Positions 16,142 to 24,701 of a stretch of 64,000 bases of DNA are shown here, piece after piece. The notes below the pieces were generated by a model, which ran no database searches, was not told where the DNA came from, and worked only from the letters and a program-made list of their open reading frames with translations. This DNA is from Niabella ginsenosidivorans. GTDB lineage: Bacteria; Bacteroidota; Bacteroidia; Chitinophagales; Chitinophagaceae. The stretch covers positions 3,472,001 through 3,536,000 of the forward strand of contig NZ_CP015772.1 in NCBI RefSeq assembly GCF_001654455.1, given 5' to 3'. Position numbers and translations under genes: made by a program. The number at the start of each line of letters is the position of its first letter. Position 1 is the first letter of the stretch.

Positions 16142-19069
16142 TTACTGCCGGCACAGATCCCTGATCTTTGATGCTTCAATGGTTGCCTCAGGCCTGAAAT
16201 TATCTGATTCCATATATTTTTCCAGGCTGTATAATAATTGCCTTGCTTCCGGCCGCTGCCCGGCATTACTGAGCAGGTCTATTGATGATACAAGCAACCG
16301 GCCTTTGCCCACCCTGCATTCAAAAAGCAATGCCAATGATCTTGCGGTAACCCAATCATCAATGACCCTTACAATAGGCGTTAATCCCTTCTGAACCGAA
16401 TCCAGGATCATTGCACCGGAATGGCTCATTGCATCCCACCATTGCCAATCACTGTAGTAATCTGTAGGAAAATAGCTGAATGCCGGGTGACGGGGATTGC
16501 ACAGTATGCCTAATGTATGCGGCGGCTGGCCATGCGTCCAGGCAGTGTTCCAGAATATACTCGAAAAGCCAACAGCAATATTACCGCCTTTATCTTTTTT
16601 AAGGGCGCCTTTCTTTAAAGTAAGCAACACCCTGGCGCCTTTATTCAGTTGGGAAACCGTTTCGCTATCGAATGTTTGCGTAATAAAAATATCTTTTGCA
16701 ATGGCCGGGTTCCCGGCAGGGTATACATAAAACGTCCATGAGTTTTCATAACCGGCTACAGACACGGTTAACGTAAGTTTTGATGGCTGCAGAACAGATG
16801 CTAACTGCTGCCTGATTACCCCTAACTGAAAACCATTTCCGACCGGGATGGTTGTTTGCTGTGAAAATTTACCGGCAAATAATAGCTGGCCTGCGGCATT
16901 TTTAACTGACCAGAGCGGGATGATGCCCTTCAGCGGCTTTTCATTAAAATTAGCCAGTTCAACCGGAACGTCCAAAGCTTCGTTATTTAAATACACCATC
17001 TTTGAAAACCTTGCCAGGGGCACCACAGCATTGCAGAACCGGCTGTATTCTTTACTGCTGATATACCCTTTGTCCTTCCAGAATGCATTCACAACCCCTA
17101 CCAATGCCGTTCCCTGGCCGGGAAAATCTCCAAGGCCCAATAATTGAAATCCCCCAAAATTTTTTGTGCGTAAAGCCGCTTCAATATCCGCTTTATAGCA
17201 GAGTACCTGCAGTTTTCCTGAAGCCAGCAAAAAACTGTCAGCAAGATGCTTCATACCATTGGCTTCAAGTGCTTGCCGGAATATTTCAAAGTTTTTTGCT
17301 TTTAAGATCCCGGTGTATTGCGGAATTTCCCTGAAATCGGGATAAACACACCATTGCCCGATCTCATGACTGATGGTGGGATGCTTCCATTTTGCAATGA
17401 TCGCAGACCAGTCATAATTGGTCCTGGGAGGCTCATTGTTTATAATGCTCTTTAAACCGGCGCCCCATGCCTGTATGCGGGGGTCCGGAGTGCTGTTATA
17501 ATCGCTTTCAGGAATTATGGGCCAGCCTGCACCGGTAGTATACAGCCGGCGCGGATCCCTTTTCTTCCAGGAGGTTACAAACCGGGTAAGGTACCCGGTC
17601 ATATGTTTCCCCGCAGGTTCATTGCCATACGCCAGCATGCAAAAGGACGGGTGGTTGCCATAAGTTTTTACAATGCGCCGGCTTTCGTCCTCAATAAACT
17701 GATCCAGGGGGTTTCCATCGCCTATAGTGGCTCCCTGGTTTGCCCAGGAAGAGCACTCTATCTGCAGATAAAACCCTGCGCTGTCGGCTTCAGCAAAAGC
17801 GATCTCCGGCGGGCACCAGGAGTGAAACCGGATATGGTTCAGCCCGTAGGAACGGCATACTGCAAAAATATGACGCCAGTAGGAAGCCGCTGCCGGCGGG
17901 TACCCGGTAAGCGGAAACACCGCACATTCCAGTGTTCCGCGAAGGAAAGCAGGGCGGCCATTAATAAGAAGTTGCTGGTCATTGGATGTAAAACTGCGCA
18001 TTCCAAATGTGACCGCTTTTTTATCGGAAGCTCCATTACCCGCAACCGTTACCTGCATTGCGTACAGATTGGGGTGGAACTCATCCCAAAGCAGGGGATG
18101 ATCACCCATAGGATAAATAACGCTGACCATATCACCACCATTGCCTTTAACCCTTATATCCTGCAATAAAGGTGTCAGCGGCACTGCGTTCCAGCCACCC
18201 CTGAAGGCCGTTAGCTCTAAACGGGCATTGACAGCGGCAGTGTTTAAATTCTTTAATGAAATAACAGCCGTCACCTGCTTTTTTTCAATATCAGGGAACA
18301 ATTGAACGTCATCAATATATAATCGCGGGCGGGACAAAAGCATTATTTTACCCGTTATCCCATTCCAGTTGGTCTGCGTATGATCCGAAATACTATGCGA
18401 GTTCACGCCTACGTTTACTTCATTTACCCGGTTATCTACACGAATAGTAAGATAGTGGACACCGGGTGATAACAACGAATCGATGGAGTACTCATGCGGA
18501 GTGCCCAGCGCATTTTGCGTCCCAATCTTTACAGTGTCGATCCATACGGTGGTTTGCCAGTGACAGCGCTCCAGAAAAAGGCTGATGTGCTTTTTGTTCC
18601 AGCCAGGCGGAATATGAACGACCTTCTGGTACCAGGCTGCGCCTTTATAGTACTTATTGGGCTGCAACCAGAAAGGCACTTTGATATTACCCGGATTGCG
18701 ATACCGGGCATACCGGGGCTCAAAAAACCAGGAAGAGTCCACAATATCCCCGGTCCACGGGGTATTTATAGAAACAGCATCACCCAGGTTGTTGGTGGCC
18801 ATTGAGCCAGGAAGGCGAATGATGCCCGTAAGTTTTTTGGCATACCATTGCCGGCTAACCCCTATATCCTGCACATCCGTTTGAAAATGCCATGTTCCGG
18901 ACAGGTTGATGGAATTTTCATCCTTCGCAACAGGGCGTTGCGCATTTATAATAATACAGTTGTTCATGAATAGCAACAGGAACAATATTCTTTTACAATA
19001 CTCGCTTTTTGTCACCTGTATTTTTTTTATAGCGATACCGGGCCTTTCCCAACTGAAGTTTTTTTTCAT
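16142..19069 (-). CDS. Secreted glycoside hydrolase family 2
   Basis: A 975-residue exported enzyme. A long n-region precedes the hydrophobic stretch ILFLLLFMNNCIIINAQ (about 28-44). A jelly-roll sugar-binding domain follows (about 50-250, with WYQKVVHIPPGW), then an immunoglobulin-like domain (250-360) and the TIM barrel. The barrel carries FLRGTLECAVFPLTGYP, RFHSW, the acid/base pair N483-E484 in YGNEP and the probable nucleophile E569 in HEIGQW. The C-terminal 350 residues form further beta domains. It probably removes a terminal beta-linked sugar in the periplasm. The substrate (galactoside, glucuronide, mannoside or other) is not decided by the motifs. It converges on the prenyltransferase gene and is not part of that cluster. 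Confidence 0.85.
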   Translation of the reverse strand: MKKNFSWERPGIAIKKIQVTKSEYCKRILFLLLFMNNCIIINAQRPVAKDENSINLSGTWHFQTDVQDIGVSRQWYAKKLTGIIRLPGSMATNNLGDAVSINTPWTGDIVDSSWFFEPRYARYRNPGNIKVPFWLQPNKYYKGAAWYQKVVHIPPGWNKKHISLFLERCHWQTTVWIDTVKIGTQNALGTPHEYSIDSLLSPGVHYLTIRVDNRVNEVNVGVNSHSISDHTQTNWNGITGKIMLLSRPRLYIDDVQLFPDIEKKQVTAVISLKNLNTAAVNARLELTAFRGGWNAVPLTPLLQDIRVKGNGGDMVSVIYPMGDHPLLWDEFHPNLYAMQVTVAGNGASDKKAVTFGMRSFTSNDQQLLINGRPAFLRGTLECAVFPLTGYPPAAASYWRHIFAVCRSYGLNHIRFHSWCPPEIAFAEADSAGFYLQIECSSWANQGATIGDGNPLDQFIEDESRRIVKTYGNHPSFCMLAYGNEPAGKHMTGYLTRFVTSWKKRDPRRLYTTGAGWPIIPESDYNSTPDPRIQAWGAGLKSIINNEPPRTNYDWSAIIAKWKHPTISHEIGQWCVYPDFREIPQYTGILKAKNFEIFRQALEANGMKHLADSFLLASGKLQVLCYKADIEAALRTKNFGGFQLLGLGDFPGQGTALVGVVNAFWKDKGYISSKEYSRFCNAVVPLARFSKMVYLNNEALDVPVELANFNEKPLKGIIPLWSVKNAAGQLLFAGKFSQQTTIPVGNGFQLGVIRQQLASVLQPSKLTLTVSVAGYENSWTFYVYPAGNPAIAKDIFITQTFDSETVSQLNKGARVLLTLKKGALKKDKGGNIAVGFSSIFWNTAWTHGQPPHTLGILCNPRHPAFSYFPTDYYSDWQWWDAMSHSGAMILDSVQKGLTPIVRVIDDWVTARSLALLFECRVGKGRLLVSSIDLLSNAGQRPEARQLLYSLEKYMESDNFRPEATIEASKIRDLCRQ

Positions 19070-19421
19070 TGACCACAGGCATCCCTGTTTATTTTAAATC
19101 GTTTTATGGCTGCCTGGCTATCGGGAGAAAAATGTGCCGCAGCAGCAGGAAAGCAGATCAACAGCGCACATAACACAATTGCGCTGTTATTTCCACCACA
19201 GTAACGCAGCAGCGCTGATCCCCTGTAAAGGTATTTTAAAAGCCGGTGCTTTTAAATGGATGATCTTTTGCCTTCAATGGATAATTTTATGGTCTGCTTC
19301 CGTGCAGATCCGTCAAGGGTATCAGATGCTGTTCACTACAGGGTAATTTTGTACATAGCCAAAAGACGGTCAGGCGTTCAGTGAATACCCCGATACTGAA
19401 ATATTAAGGGAGTTACCAATC
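19070..19421. other. Intergenic region without recognised content
   Basis: About 350 bases between the GH2 gene start and the DUF3037 gene end. No frame with family resemblance, no strong hairpin and no repeat shared with other parts of the window were seen. It may contain the GH2 promoter, but no good TAnnTTTG box was found. Confidence 0.5.
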
Positions 19422-19808
19422 TTATAACACCAGCCGTTCTAACAATTGCTGTGTAAGATTTTCTGTTGTTGTCGTCATTCCCGGGTGCGCCCTGGAGCAT
19501 TGGATCATGGTGCTGCGGGCAGCTGTCAGCCAGCGGAACCTGGATGCAGCATCCAGCAGGGCAATCCCCGACCCTGACTGCCTGTCTCCTGCTGCAATCC
19601 CGCAGAAGGCGCGCAGGTTTTCTTCAATCCCCTCCATATTGATCTCAGCGCACAGGTGCCATAATTTTTCTTTGTTTAATGAAACAGCGCATTCAATGAA
19701 CCCCGTTTTTTTACAAAACACAATAACGCCAACGTTGATGAACTCCTCCCGCTCTACACGGGGCACCACGCGTATAACCGCATACTCATACACCAACAGC
19801 TCTTGCAT
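19422..19808 (-). CDS. DUF3037 family protein
   Basis: A 128-residue soluble protein starting MQELLVYEYAVIRVVPRVER and continuing EEFINVGVIVFC, the recognisable opening of the DUF3037 family. Function is unknown. The gene start lies 23 bases inside the end of the upstream HipA-like kinase gene, so the two are translationally coupled. From memory this pairing recurs in many Bacteroidota, where the two proteins probably work together. No DNA-binding or toxin motif is visible. The 128-residue length is normal for the family. Confidence 0.8.
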   Translation of the reverse strand: MQELLVYEYAVIRVVPRVEREEFINVGVIVFCKKTGFIECAVSLNKEKLWHLCAEINMEGIEENLRAFCGIAAGDRQSGSGIALLDAASRFRWLTAARSTMIQCSRAHPGMTTTTENLTQQLLERLVL

Positions 19809-20571
19809 CCAGCGCAGTTTTTAAAAAGGTAAAAGAATTTTTTAACCGCCAGTTCAGGAACTGGAAATAAACCTCCCTTGCCGCTTCCGGATCGCCATAT
19901 GCTTCCTCATAAGCTAACCATTCCATGGGAATACTATTTACAATAGTATGCAGCAGTTGTTCATTCAGGGCGCTCCTGCAAAAAGCATCTGCCTCTTCCA
20001 GTTTTGAAGCATGCTTCAGCAGTACATGATCCTTGATCAGCGGGAACGGGTTTTTCATTTGTTCCCGCCAGCTGTTCCAGTTATGATGAAAATACAGGCA
20101 GGCACCATGGTCAATCAACCAGAGCTCATTATGCCACATCAGCATATTGGTGTTCCGTACCGTGCGGTCCATGTTCGTCAGGAACGCATCCAGCCAGACA
20201 ATCTTGGAAGCAAGCAGCGGATCAACTGTGGTAACGGCAGGGTCAAATGTAAGGGAGCCACTTAAATAGTGCAGGCCCAGGTTCAGACCCTGGCTGGCTT
20301 TCAGCAGATCCTGGATCTCCTCATCGCCCTCAGTTCTGCCAAAAGCTTCATCAAGATGAGCCAATACCAGTTCAGGCACTTTCAGTTGTAAGCTTCTTGC
20401 CACTTCCCCGCCAACCAGTTCCGCCACCAATGCCTTTACTCCCTGGCCCGCGCCACGGAATTTCAGCACATAGAGGAACCCATCATCAGCTTCTGCTATA
20501 GCGGGCAGTGAGCCGCCCTCCCTTAAAGGAGTTACATACCTTGTTACCTGTACCGAACGGATTTCGGACAT
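19786..20571 (-). CDS. HipA-like kinase family protein
   Basis: A 261-residue protein related to the kinase fold of HipA and phosphatidylinositol kinases. Visible motifs are a lysine-containing strand (LYVLKFRGAGQG, about 30-41), a catalytic-loop-like segment DAFLTNMDRTVRNTNML and the metal-binding-like LIDHGACLYF. It lacks the N-terminal domain of true HipA toxins, and no HipB-type repressor gene is adjacent. The next gene, overlapping by 23 bases, is a DUF3037 protein instead. Function is unknown: it may phosphorylate a protein or small molecule. It is divergent from the Crp/Fnr regulator gene, with about 100 bases between them. Confidence 0.75.
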   Translation of the reverse strand: MSEIRSVQVTRYVTPLREGGSLPAIAEADDGFLYVLKFRGAGQGVKALVAELVGGEVARSLQLKVPELVLAHLDEAFGRTEGDEEIQDLLKASQGLNLGLHYLSGSLTFDPAVTTVDPLLASKIVWLDAFLTNMDRTVRNTNMLMWHNELWLIDHGACLYFHHNWNSWREQMKNPFPLIKDHVLLKHASKLEEADAFCRSALNEQLLHTIVNSIPMEWLAYEEAYGDPEAAREVYFQFLNWRLKNSFTFLKTALDARAVGV

Positions 20572-20645
20572 AAAACATCAATTTTCATCCAAAAATAACC
20601 AATACCTTTTAATGCAGGCCATTTATGTAAACCTCCTGCCCTATA

Positions 20646-20653
20646 ATAAATTT
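20646..20653 (+). promoter_or_regulatory. Putative -7 box of the Crp/Fnr regulator gene
   Basis: TAAATTTG matches the TAnnTTTG consensus and lies 22 bases before the ATG at 20676. The short leader is compatible with direct initiation. No -33 element was identified with confidence. Confidence 0.4.
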
Positions 20654-20675
20654 GTTCTTTATTTTTAATGCAGGT

Positions 20676-21239
20676 ATGGAGCAGCTTTTTCAGCATATAA
20701 AACAATATTACCCTTTAAGCGCGGCAGCAAGAGAGGCACTGGAACAAAATTTTGAAGAATCAGTGCTGGCCAAAAACAAATTCCTTATCACTGAAGGAAA
20801 AGTTTGCCGGCATTTATATTACCTGCAGCAAGGTGCATTACGAGGTTTTATTACTATTGACGGAAAAGAGATCACTAACTGGTTTGGGTTTGAAAACGCT
20901 TTTATTACTTCTTTTCACAGCTTTATTACCCAACAGCCCTGTCTTGAAAATATACAGTTAATAGAAGGCTCCATTTTATGGCGCATTTCAAAAGAAAGAC
21001 TTACGGAGCTGTTTGACCGCTACCATGAAATTGAACGGCTGGTGCGCATTATTTATGAAAAATACTATATCCGCCTGGAGGAGCGCTATGTAAACGCCCA
21101 GTTTAAAACCGCCGCAGAACGCTATGAGCGCCTGCTGCATCAATCCCCGCATATTATAGAACGGGTTCCGCTTGGCTATATTTCTTCCTACCTGGGCATC
21201 AGCCAGGAAACCTTAAGCCGCATACGGAGCCGCTTTTAA
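20676..21239 (+). CDS. Crp/Fnr-family transcriptional regulator
   Basis: A 187-residue regulator from the ATG at 20676; a TTG 24 bases earlier is in frame but less likely. It has an N-terminal cyclic-nucleotide-binding-like beta roll (about 20-115, with FLITEGKVCRHLYYLQQGALRG) and a C-terminal winged helix with the recognition segment SYLGISQETLSRIRSRF. The effector is unknown: no cysteine cluster for an Fnr-type iron-sulfur centre is present, and in Bacteroidota such proteins often have untested ligands. A perfect TTGAC-N4-GTCAA palindrome lies just behind the gene, in front of the YiaA/B gene, and is a likely target. Confidence 0.88.
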   Translation: MEQLFQHIKQYYPLSAAAREALEQNFEESVLAKNKFLITEGKVCRHLYYLQQGALRGFITIDGKEITNWFGFENAFITSFHSFITQQPCLENIQLIEGSILWRISKERLTELFDRYHEIERLVRIIYEKYYIRLEERYVNAQFKTAAERYERLLHQSPHIIERVPLGYISSYLGISQETLSRIRSRF

Positions 21240-21254
21240 CAAACGCTTTTTTCA

Positions 21255-21274
21255 TTTTTGACAAATGTCAAAAA
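21255..21274 (+). promoter_or_regulatory. Crp/Fnr-type palindromic operator ahead of the YiaA/B gene
   Basis: Nine-base arms TTTTTGACA and TGTCAAAAA flank AA, giving the core TTGAC-N4-GTCAA that resembles a Crp/Fnr site. A -7 box TACATTTG lies at 21294-21301. If transcription starts about four bases after it, the operator is centred near -41, the position of a class II activator. The gene for a Crp/Fnr regulator ends 15 bases upstream. Confidence 0.65.
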
Positions 21275-21320
21275 AAGCATTTGGCGGTGCTGCTACATTT
21301 GTTCTCATAAATTTAAAATT

Positions 21321-21776
21321 ATGAAACAGTATCAACAACCATCCAATGCGTTTATTGCGGCTTCCTGGTCGGCACTGCTGATAGGAGTAACTGCTTTTAT
21401 TATTGGTCTATGGAATGCCGATATGGAACTGAATGAGAAAGGTTACTATTTTACCGTACTGCTGTTTGGCCTTTTTTCTGCCATATCTGTACAGAAAGCA
21501 GTACGGGATCAGTTAGAAGGTATTCCTGTTACCAATATCTATTACGGAATTTCCTGGTTCACTACCCTGCTGTCTATTATACTGCTGACGGTTGGGCTAT
21601 GGAACGCAACGCTTACAAAAAGTGAAAAAGGGTTCTATGCCATGTCTTTTACGCTAAGCATTTTTGCGGCCATTGCGGTACAAAAAAACATCAGGGACAG
21701 CAAGAGCGCACAGCCGGAAGATCCTAAAAACAATAGTACTGAGCCCCATTCATTATCCGGTAATCACCCGTTTTAA
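21321..21776 (+). CDS. YiaA/YiaB-type inner-membrane protein
   Basis: A 151-residue membrane protein with four predicted helices, arranged as two copies of the YiaA/B two-helix unit: SAFIIGLWNADMELNEKGYY-like in the first half and LLTVGLWNATLTKSEKGFY in the second, each followed by an AVQK helix end. The start is the ATG at 21321; the upstream extension is only a chance frame over the operator. Function is unknown in all organisms. In this window it appears to be controlled by the Crp/Fnr-type operator directly upstream, and the regulator gene precedes it on the same strand. Confidence 0.82.
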   Translation: MKQYQQPSNAFIAASWSALLIGVTAFIIGLWNADMELNEKGYYFTVLLFGLFSAISVQKAVRDQLEGIPVTNIYYGISWFTTLLSIILLTVGLWNATLTKSEKGFYAMSFTLSIFAAIAVQKNIRDSKSAQPEDPKNNSTEPHSLSGNHPF

Positions 21777-21980
21777 AACAGGTTCATAAATAGTTCTGCT
21801 AACCTTGCAAATGCGCCAGGCGACAGGTTTGTCGCCTTTTTGCTATTATAACCGCATGGATCATAACTGAAACCAGCAGCTCTGTTTTTAAAAAAATAAC
21901 AATAAGAGTTGTGCTGAAAAGAAAAGTTGTAACCAGCGGGTTACGACCTTTCTTTTTATTTGTTATACAAATAATTCTTA

Positions 21981-22251
21981 TCAGAAAAACACGTCCAGGC
22001 GAATGGCCCAGCGGTTCAGCGCCACTTTACCATCCTTCCAGTCTTTATGGGTTGTACTATCCGTAAACCCGTTTTTCCAGCCCGAGACTAAAGAACAGGT
22101 TTGTTTTTTCAGCAAAACGGTATTCACTACCGGCACCTGCCAGCAAATCCATGTTCACAGGACGCCCATAAAAATGATGCTGTGCAAACAGGAACAGTCA
22201 AGTTAGCAAGCAGCTTATTGTTAGCAGTAAAGGTTTTCTTATTTTAAAAAT
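21981..22251 (-). pseudogene. Decayed outer-membrane beta-barrel gene
   Basis: The minus strand keeps recognisable pieces of one protein. First comes a signal peptide (KIRKPLLLTISCLL, then LFLFAQ) with a TGA inside it. Immediately after comes a C-terminal barrel part (HHFYGRPVNMDLLAGAG, then AEKTNLFFSLGLEK), then a one-base frameshift in AAAAACGGG. The last strand follows in the new frame and ends NRWAIRLDVFF with a stop at 21981-21983. The start codon is not recognisable, and the middle of the barrel is missing. At least four lesions mean it cannot be functional. The terminal aromatic residue and alternating strands support the barrel assignment. Confidence 0.75.
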
Positions 22252-22344
22252 TTGCACAAAAGCAGGGGTTTAAGCCAATCTGAACAAATCCATGCAACCA
22301 GAATAAAACGCCATGTACCAGAGCTGTTATTTAGCATACCAGGC

Positions 22345-23361
22345 CTATATGACATTTACTTCCGGGTGTAACTGCACGCCATATTTCCGGAAAACAGTAT
22401 CAGTGACCAGGTTGCAAACTTCCAGCAGCTCCCGGCCTGAAGCGTTCCCGTAGTTCACCAGCACTAGGGCCTGTTTTTCATGGATCCCCGCATCTCCTTT
22501 CCGGTAGCCCTTCAGCCCCGCATGCTCAATCAGCCAGCCTGCTGCAAGCTTCATGGTTCCATCGGCATTTTCATAGGCCATCATATCCGGCCAGGCTTTT
22601 TTCAGAGAAAGATATTGTGATTGTTCCACTGAAGGATTTTTAAAGAAGCTGCCCGCATTACCGATTTCAGCAGGGTCAGGCAGCTTTGATGAACGTATAT
22701 TTATTACAGCCTGTGCAATGGCATTGATGGAAAGTTCTGTAACGTTCAGCCGGTCCAGTTCCTGCCGGATGGCACCATACTCAATATGAAAAACGGGCTT
22801 TTTTTGTAACCGGTACGTTACGTCAGTAATTACAAACTGATCCTTATAGCTATTTTTGAAAACACTTTCCCGGTAGCCGAAGCTGCATTCTTCCTTGCTG
22901 AATACTTTTGTAGTATGATCCAGCCTGTGCACCGCGGTCAGCTCACAAAACACCTCTTTTATTTCAACACCATAGGCACCTATATTCTGCATAGGCGATG
23001 CACCCACGCAGCCGGGGATCAATGCCAGGTTCTCCACGCCTGCATATTGATGTTTTAAACAATGCAACACAAACTGATGCCAGATCTCACCCGCAGCAAC
23101 TTTTATAGTAACAAAATCATCGTCATCACTAACCACCTGGTACCCCTGCAATTCATTTTTTATGACCAGCCCGTTATAATCACCGGTCAATAAGATATTG
23201 CTGCCCCCGCCGATGATCAGCGTAGGCTGCTCCTTTTTTTTTGCCCAGAGCAACGCTTCTTTTAATTCCTCAACGGAAGCTGCCTTTGTAAAATGGCGGG
23301 CATATTGTTCAATGCCAAATGTATTATACGGTTTTAACGAAACAGTATCCAGAATTTCCAT
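22345..23361 (-). CDS. murB: UDP-N-acetylenolpyruvoylglucosamine reductase
   Basis: A 338-residue FAD enzyme of peptidoglycan precursor synthesis. It reduces UDP-GlcNAc-enolpyruvate to UDP-MurNAc with NADPH in the cytosol. The N-terminal FAD domain has NTFGIEQYARHF and LIIGGGSNILL. The central region has LIPGCVGASPMQNIGAYGVE and the YRESVFK substrate-site segment. The C-terminal part has GNAGSFFKNP with the proton-donor serine and AGWLIEHAGLKG. The start is the ATG at 23361; a TTG six codons earlier is less likely. It is divergent from the NAD(P)-binding protein gene, with only 35 bases between the start codons. Confidence 0.95.
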   Translation of the reverse strand: MEILDTVSLKPYNTFGIEQYARHFTKAASVEELKEALLWAKKKEQPTLIIGGGSNILLTGDYNGLVIKNELQGYQVVSDDDDFVTIKVAAGEIWHQFVLHCLKHQYAGVENLALIPGCVGASPMQNIGAYGVEIKEVFCELTAVHRLDHTTKVFSKEECSFGYRESVFKNSYKDQFVITDVTYRLQKKPVFHIEYGAIRQELDRLNVTELSINAIAQAVINIRSSKLPDPAEIGNAGSFFKNPSVEQSQYLSLKKAWPDMMAYENADGTMKLAAGWLIEHAGLKGYRKGDAGIHEKQALVLVNYGNASGRELLEVCNLVTDTVFRKYGVQLHPEVNVI

Positions 23362-23396
23362 AGCTTTAATATACCGCAAAATAGCATTAATTCTTT

Positions 23397-24074
23397 ATGG
23401 AGAAAAGATCATCTGCAATTATTGGTGCCACAGGACTAACAGGATCATGGCTGCAACAGTACCTGCCGGAAGATCCCGGATTTGATATCATACGCACTCT
23501 TGTACGATGGCCCGTGGAGCCGGTTAGCCCAAAACAGGAGGTAAAGCTGGTGGATTTCAGCGATGCTGAATCTGTCTTACTGGCACTGACCGGTGTAACC
23601 GTTGTTTTCTGTGCTATAGGCACTACCCAAAAAAAAGTAAAGGGCGATCAGCAGCTTTACCGGCGGATAGACCACGATATTCCGGTACGCGCTTGTAAAT
23701 TGGCTATGGAGACGGGGTGCCGGAAATTTGTTTTGGTATCAGCTGTTGGGGCAAACCCTGAAAGCAGGAATTTTTACCTGCGGCTGAAAGGCCAGACAGA
23801 AGCGGATATCATTGCAACAGGAATGCCTGCTGTTCATATTATGCAACCCAGCCAGCTCCTGGGAAAAAGAGCAGAAAGCCGCCCCCTGGAATCATTTACA
23901 CAAGCCATTATGAAACCTTTGTCCGGCTTATTTTCAGGCTCCTGGATCAAATACAGGGCCATTGCAGCAAAAGATGTTGCCCGGGCAATGATCATAGCAG
24001 GAAAGAAAGAGGAAACCGGTGTATTCCGCTATACCTATAAAGAAATGATGGAACTGATTCATCCTGCCAGTTGA
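23397..24074 (+). CDS. NAD(P)-binding Rossmann-fold protein (atypical SDR, HTATIP2/YbjT-like)
   Basis: A 225-residue atypical short-chain dehydrogenase. Its N-terminal nucleotide-binding motif is GATGLTGSWL (about residues 9-18), followed by VVFCAIGTT and the VLVSAVGAN strand. It lacks a canonical YxxxK pair in the normal position; YLRLKGQTE is the nearest counterpart. The family includes NADPH-binding regulators and quinone reductase-like proteins. The substrate is unknown. It is divergent from murB. A 630-base non-coding stretch carrying repeat B follows. Confidence 0.8.
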   Translation: MEKRSSAIIGATGLTGSWLQQYLPEDPGFDIIRTLVRWPVEPVSPKQEVKLVDFSDAESVLLALTGVTVVFCAIGTTQKKVKGDQQLYRRIDHDIPVRACKLAMETGCRKFVLVSAVGANPESRNFYLRLKGQTEADIIATGMPAVHIMQPSQLLGKRAESRPLESFTQAIMKPLSGLFSGSWIKYRAIAAKDVARAMIIAGKKEETGVFRYTYKEMMELIHPAS

Positions 24075-24186
24075 GCGCCAATAAAAATGTTCTGTTTAAG
24101 CCAATGAACCATTGAGCGTTGGCCAGATAACAATAACTATACTTCCCAGGGAGATAACGGTGCAGCATACAAATATATTTGTAATA

Positions 24187-24520
24187 CGCAAGTAAAATTT
24201 ATTATAGACCTGAATAAAGCGTTGCGGCTCAATAGCCGAAGCATTAAAAAGTTCTTAAAAGCAGATGGATCTATTTTAGGATAGGGCATTCCCGACATCC
24301 CGGAAGAACCAAAAGAAAGGGCTGGTGCCCTTCAATGTTCCCGCTGAACAGCGCAGGCAACCGTCCATCTGCGCTTCCGCCAATGGCAGAAGTCTGCGTT
24401 CCGAAGGTTCGGAACAGCGGGACATAACACGCAAGTGAAATTCATTACAGACCAACAAAAAAAGCGTTAAGTTTTCGGGAAACCTTTCGGTCTGATTAAA
24501 ATGTCACTCCCGTATAACAC
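24187..24520. repeat. Dispersed repeat B, copy 1
   Basis: About 335 bases that recur as an inverted copy at 31849-32185. A 24-base motif, CGCAAGTRAAATTYATTAYA then GACC, occurs twice in direct orientation (24187-24210 and 24430-24453). Between them lies the palindrome GTTCCGAA-GG-TTCGGAAC, and after the second comes a tail ending in CTGATTAAAATGTCACT. Short frames across it start with QVKFIID but are interrupted. The rest of the spacer 24075-24701 shows nothing else. Confidence 0.8.
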
Positions 24521-24701
24521 CCATCAAAAACCGGGAAGTTGCAGAGCGGCATAATATTAGCGTTCTTTTAAACAGAATATTTGTGCCCTGATAGTGGCCC
24601 CCGGGTGAGAGACCGGAGGCAGGGAGCAACAAAAACGAAAATCACTTTCCACCCCTTGCAAAATATATGCCTGCTGCAGGTTAATGTACCGCCGCTACCG
24701 C

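Noticed and set aside
16142-19069. The GH2 gene as a sixth member of the prenyltransferase cluster
   Set aside because: It is on the opposite strand, carries its own signal peptide and converges on the cluster, so shared regulation is not supported.
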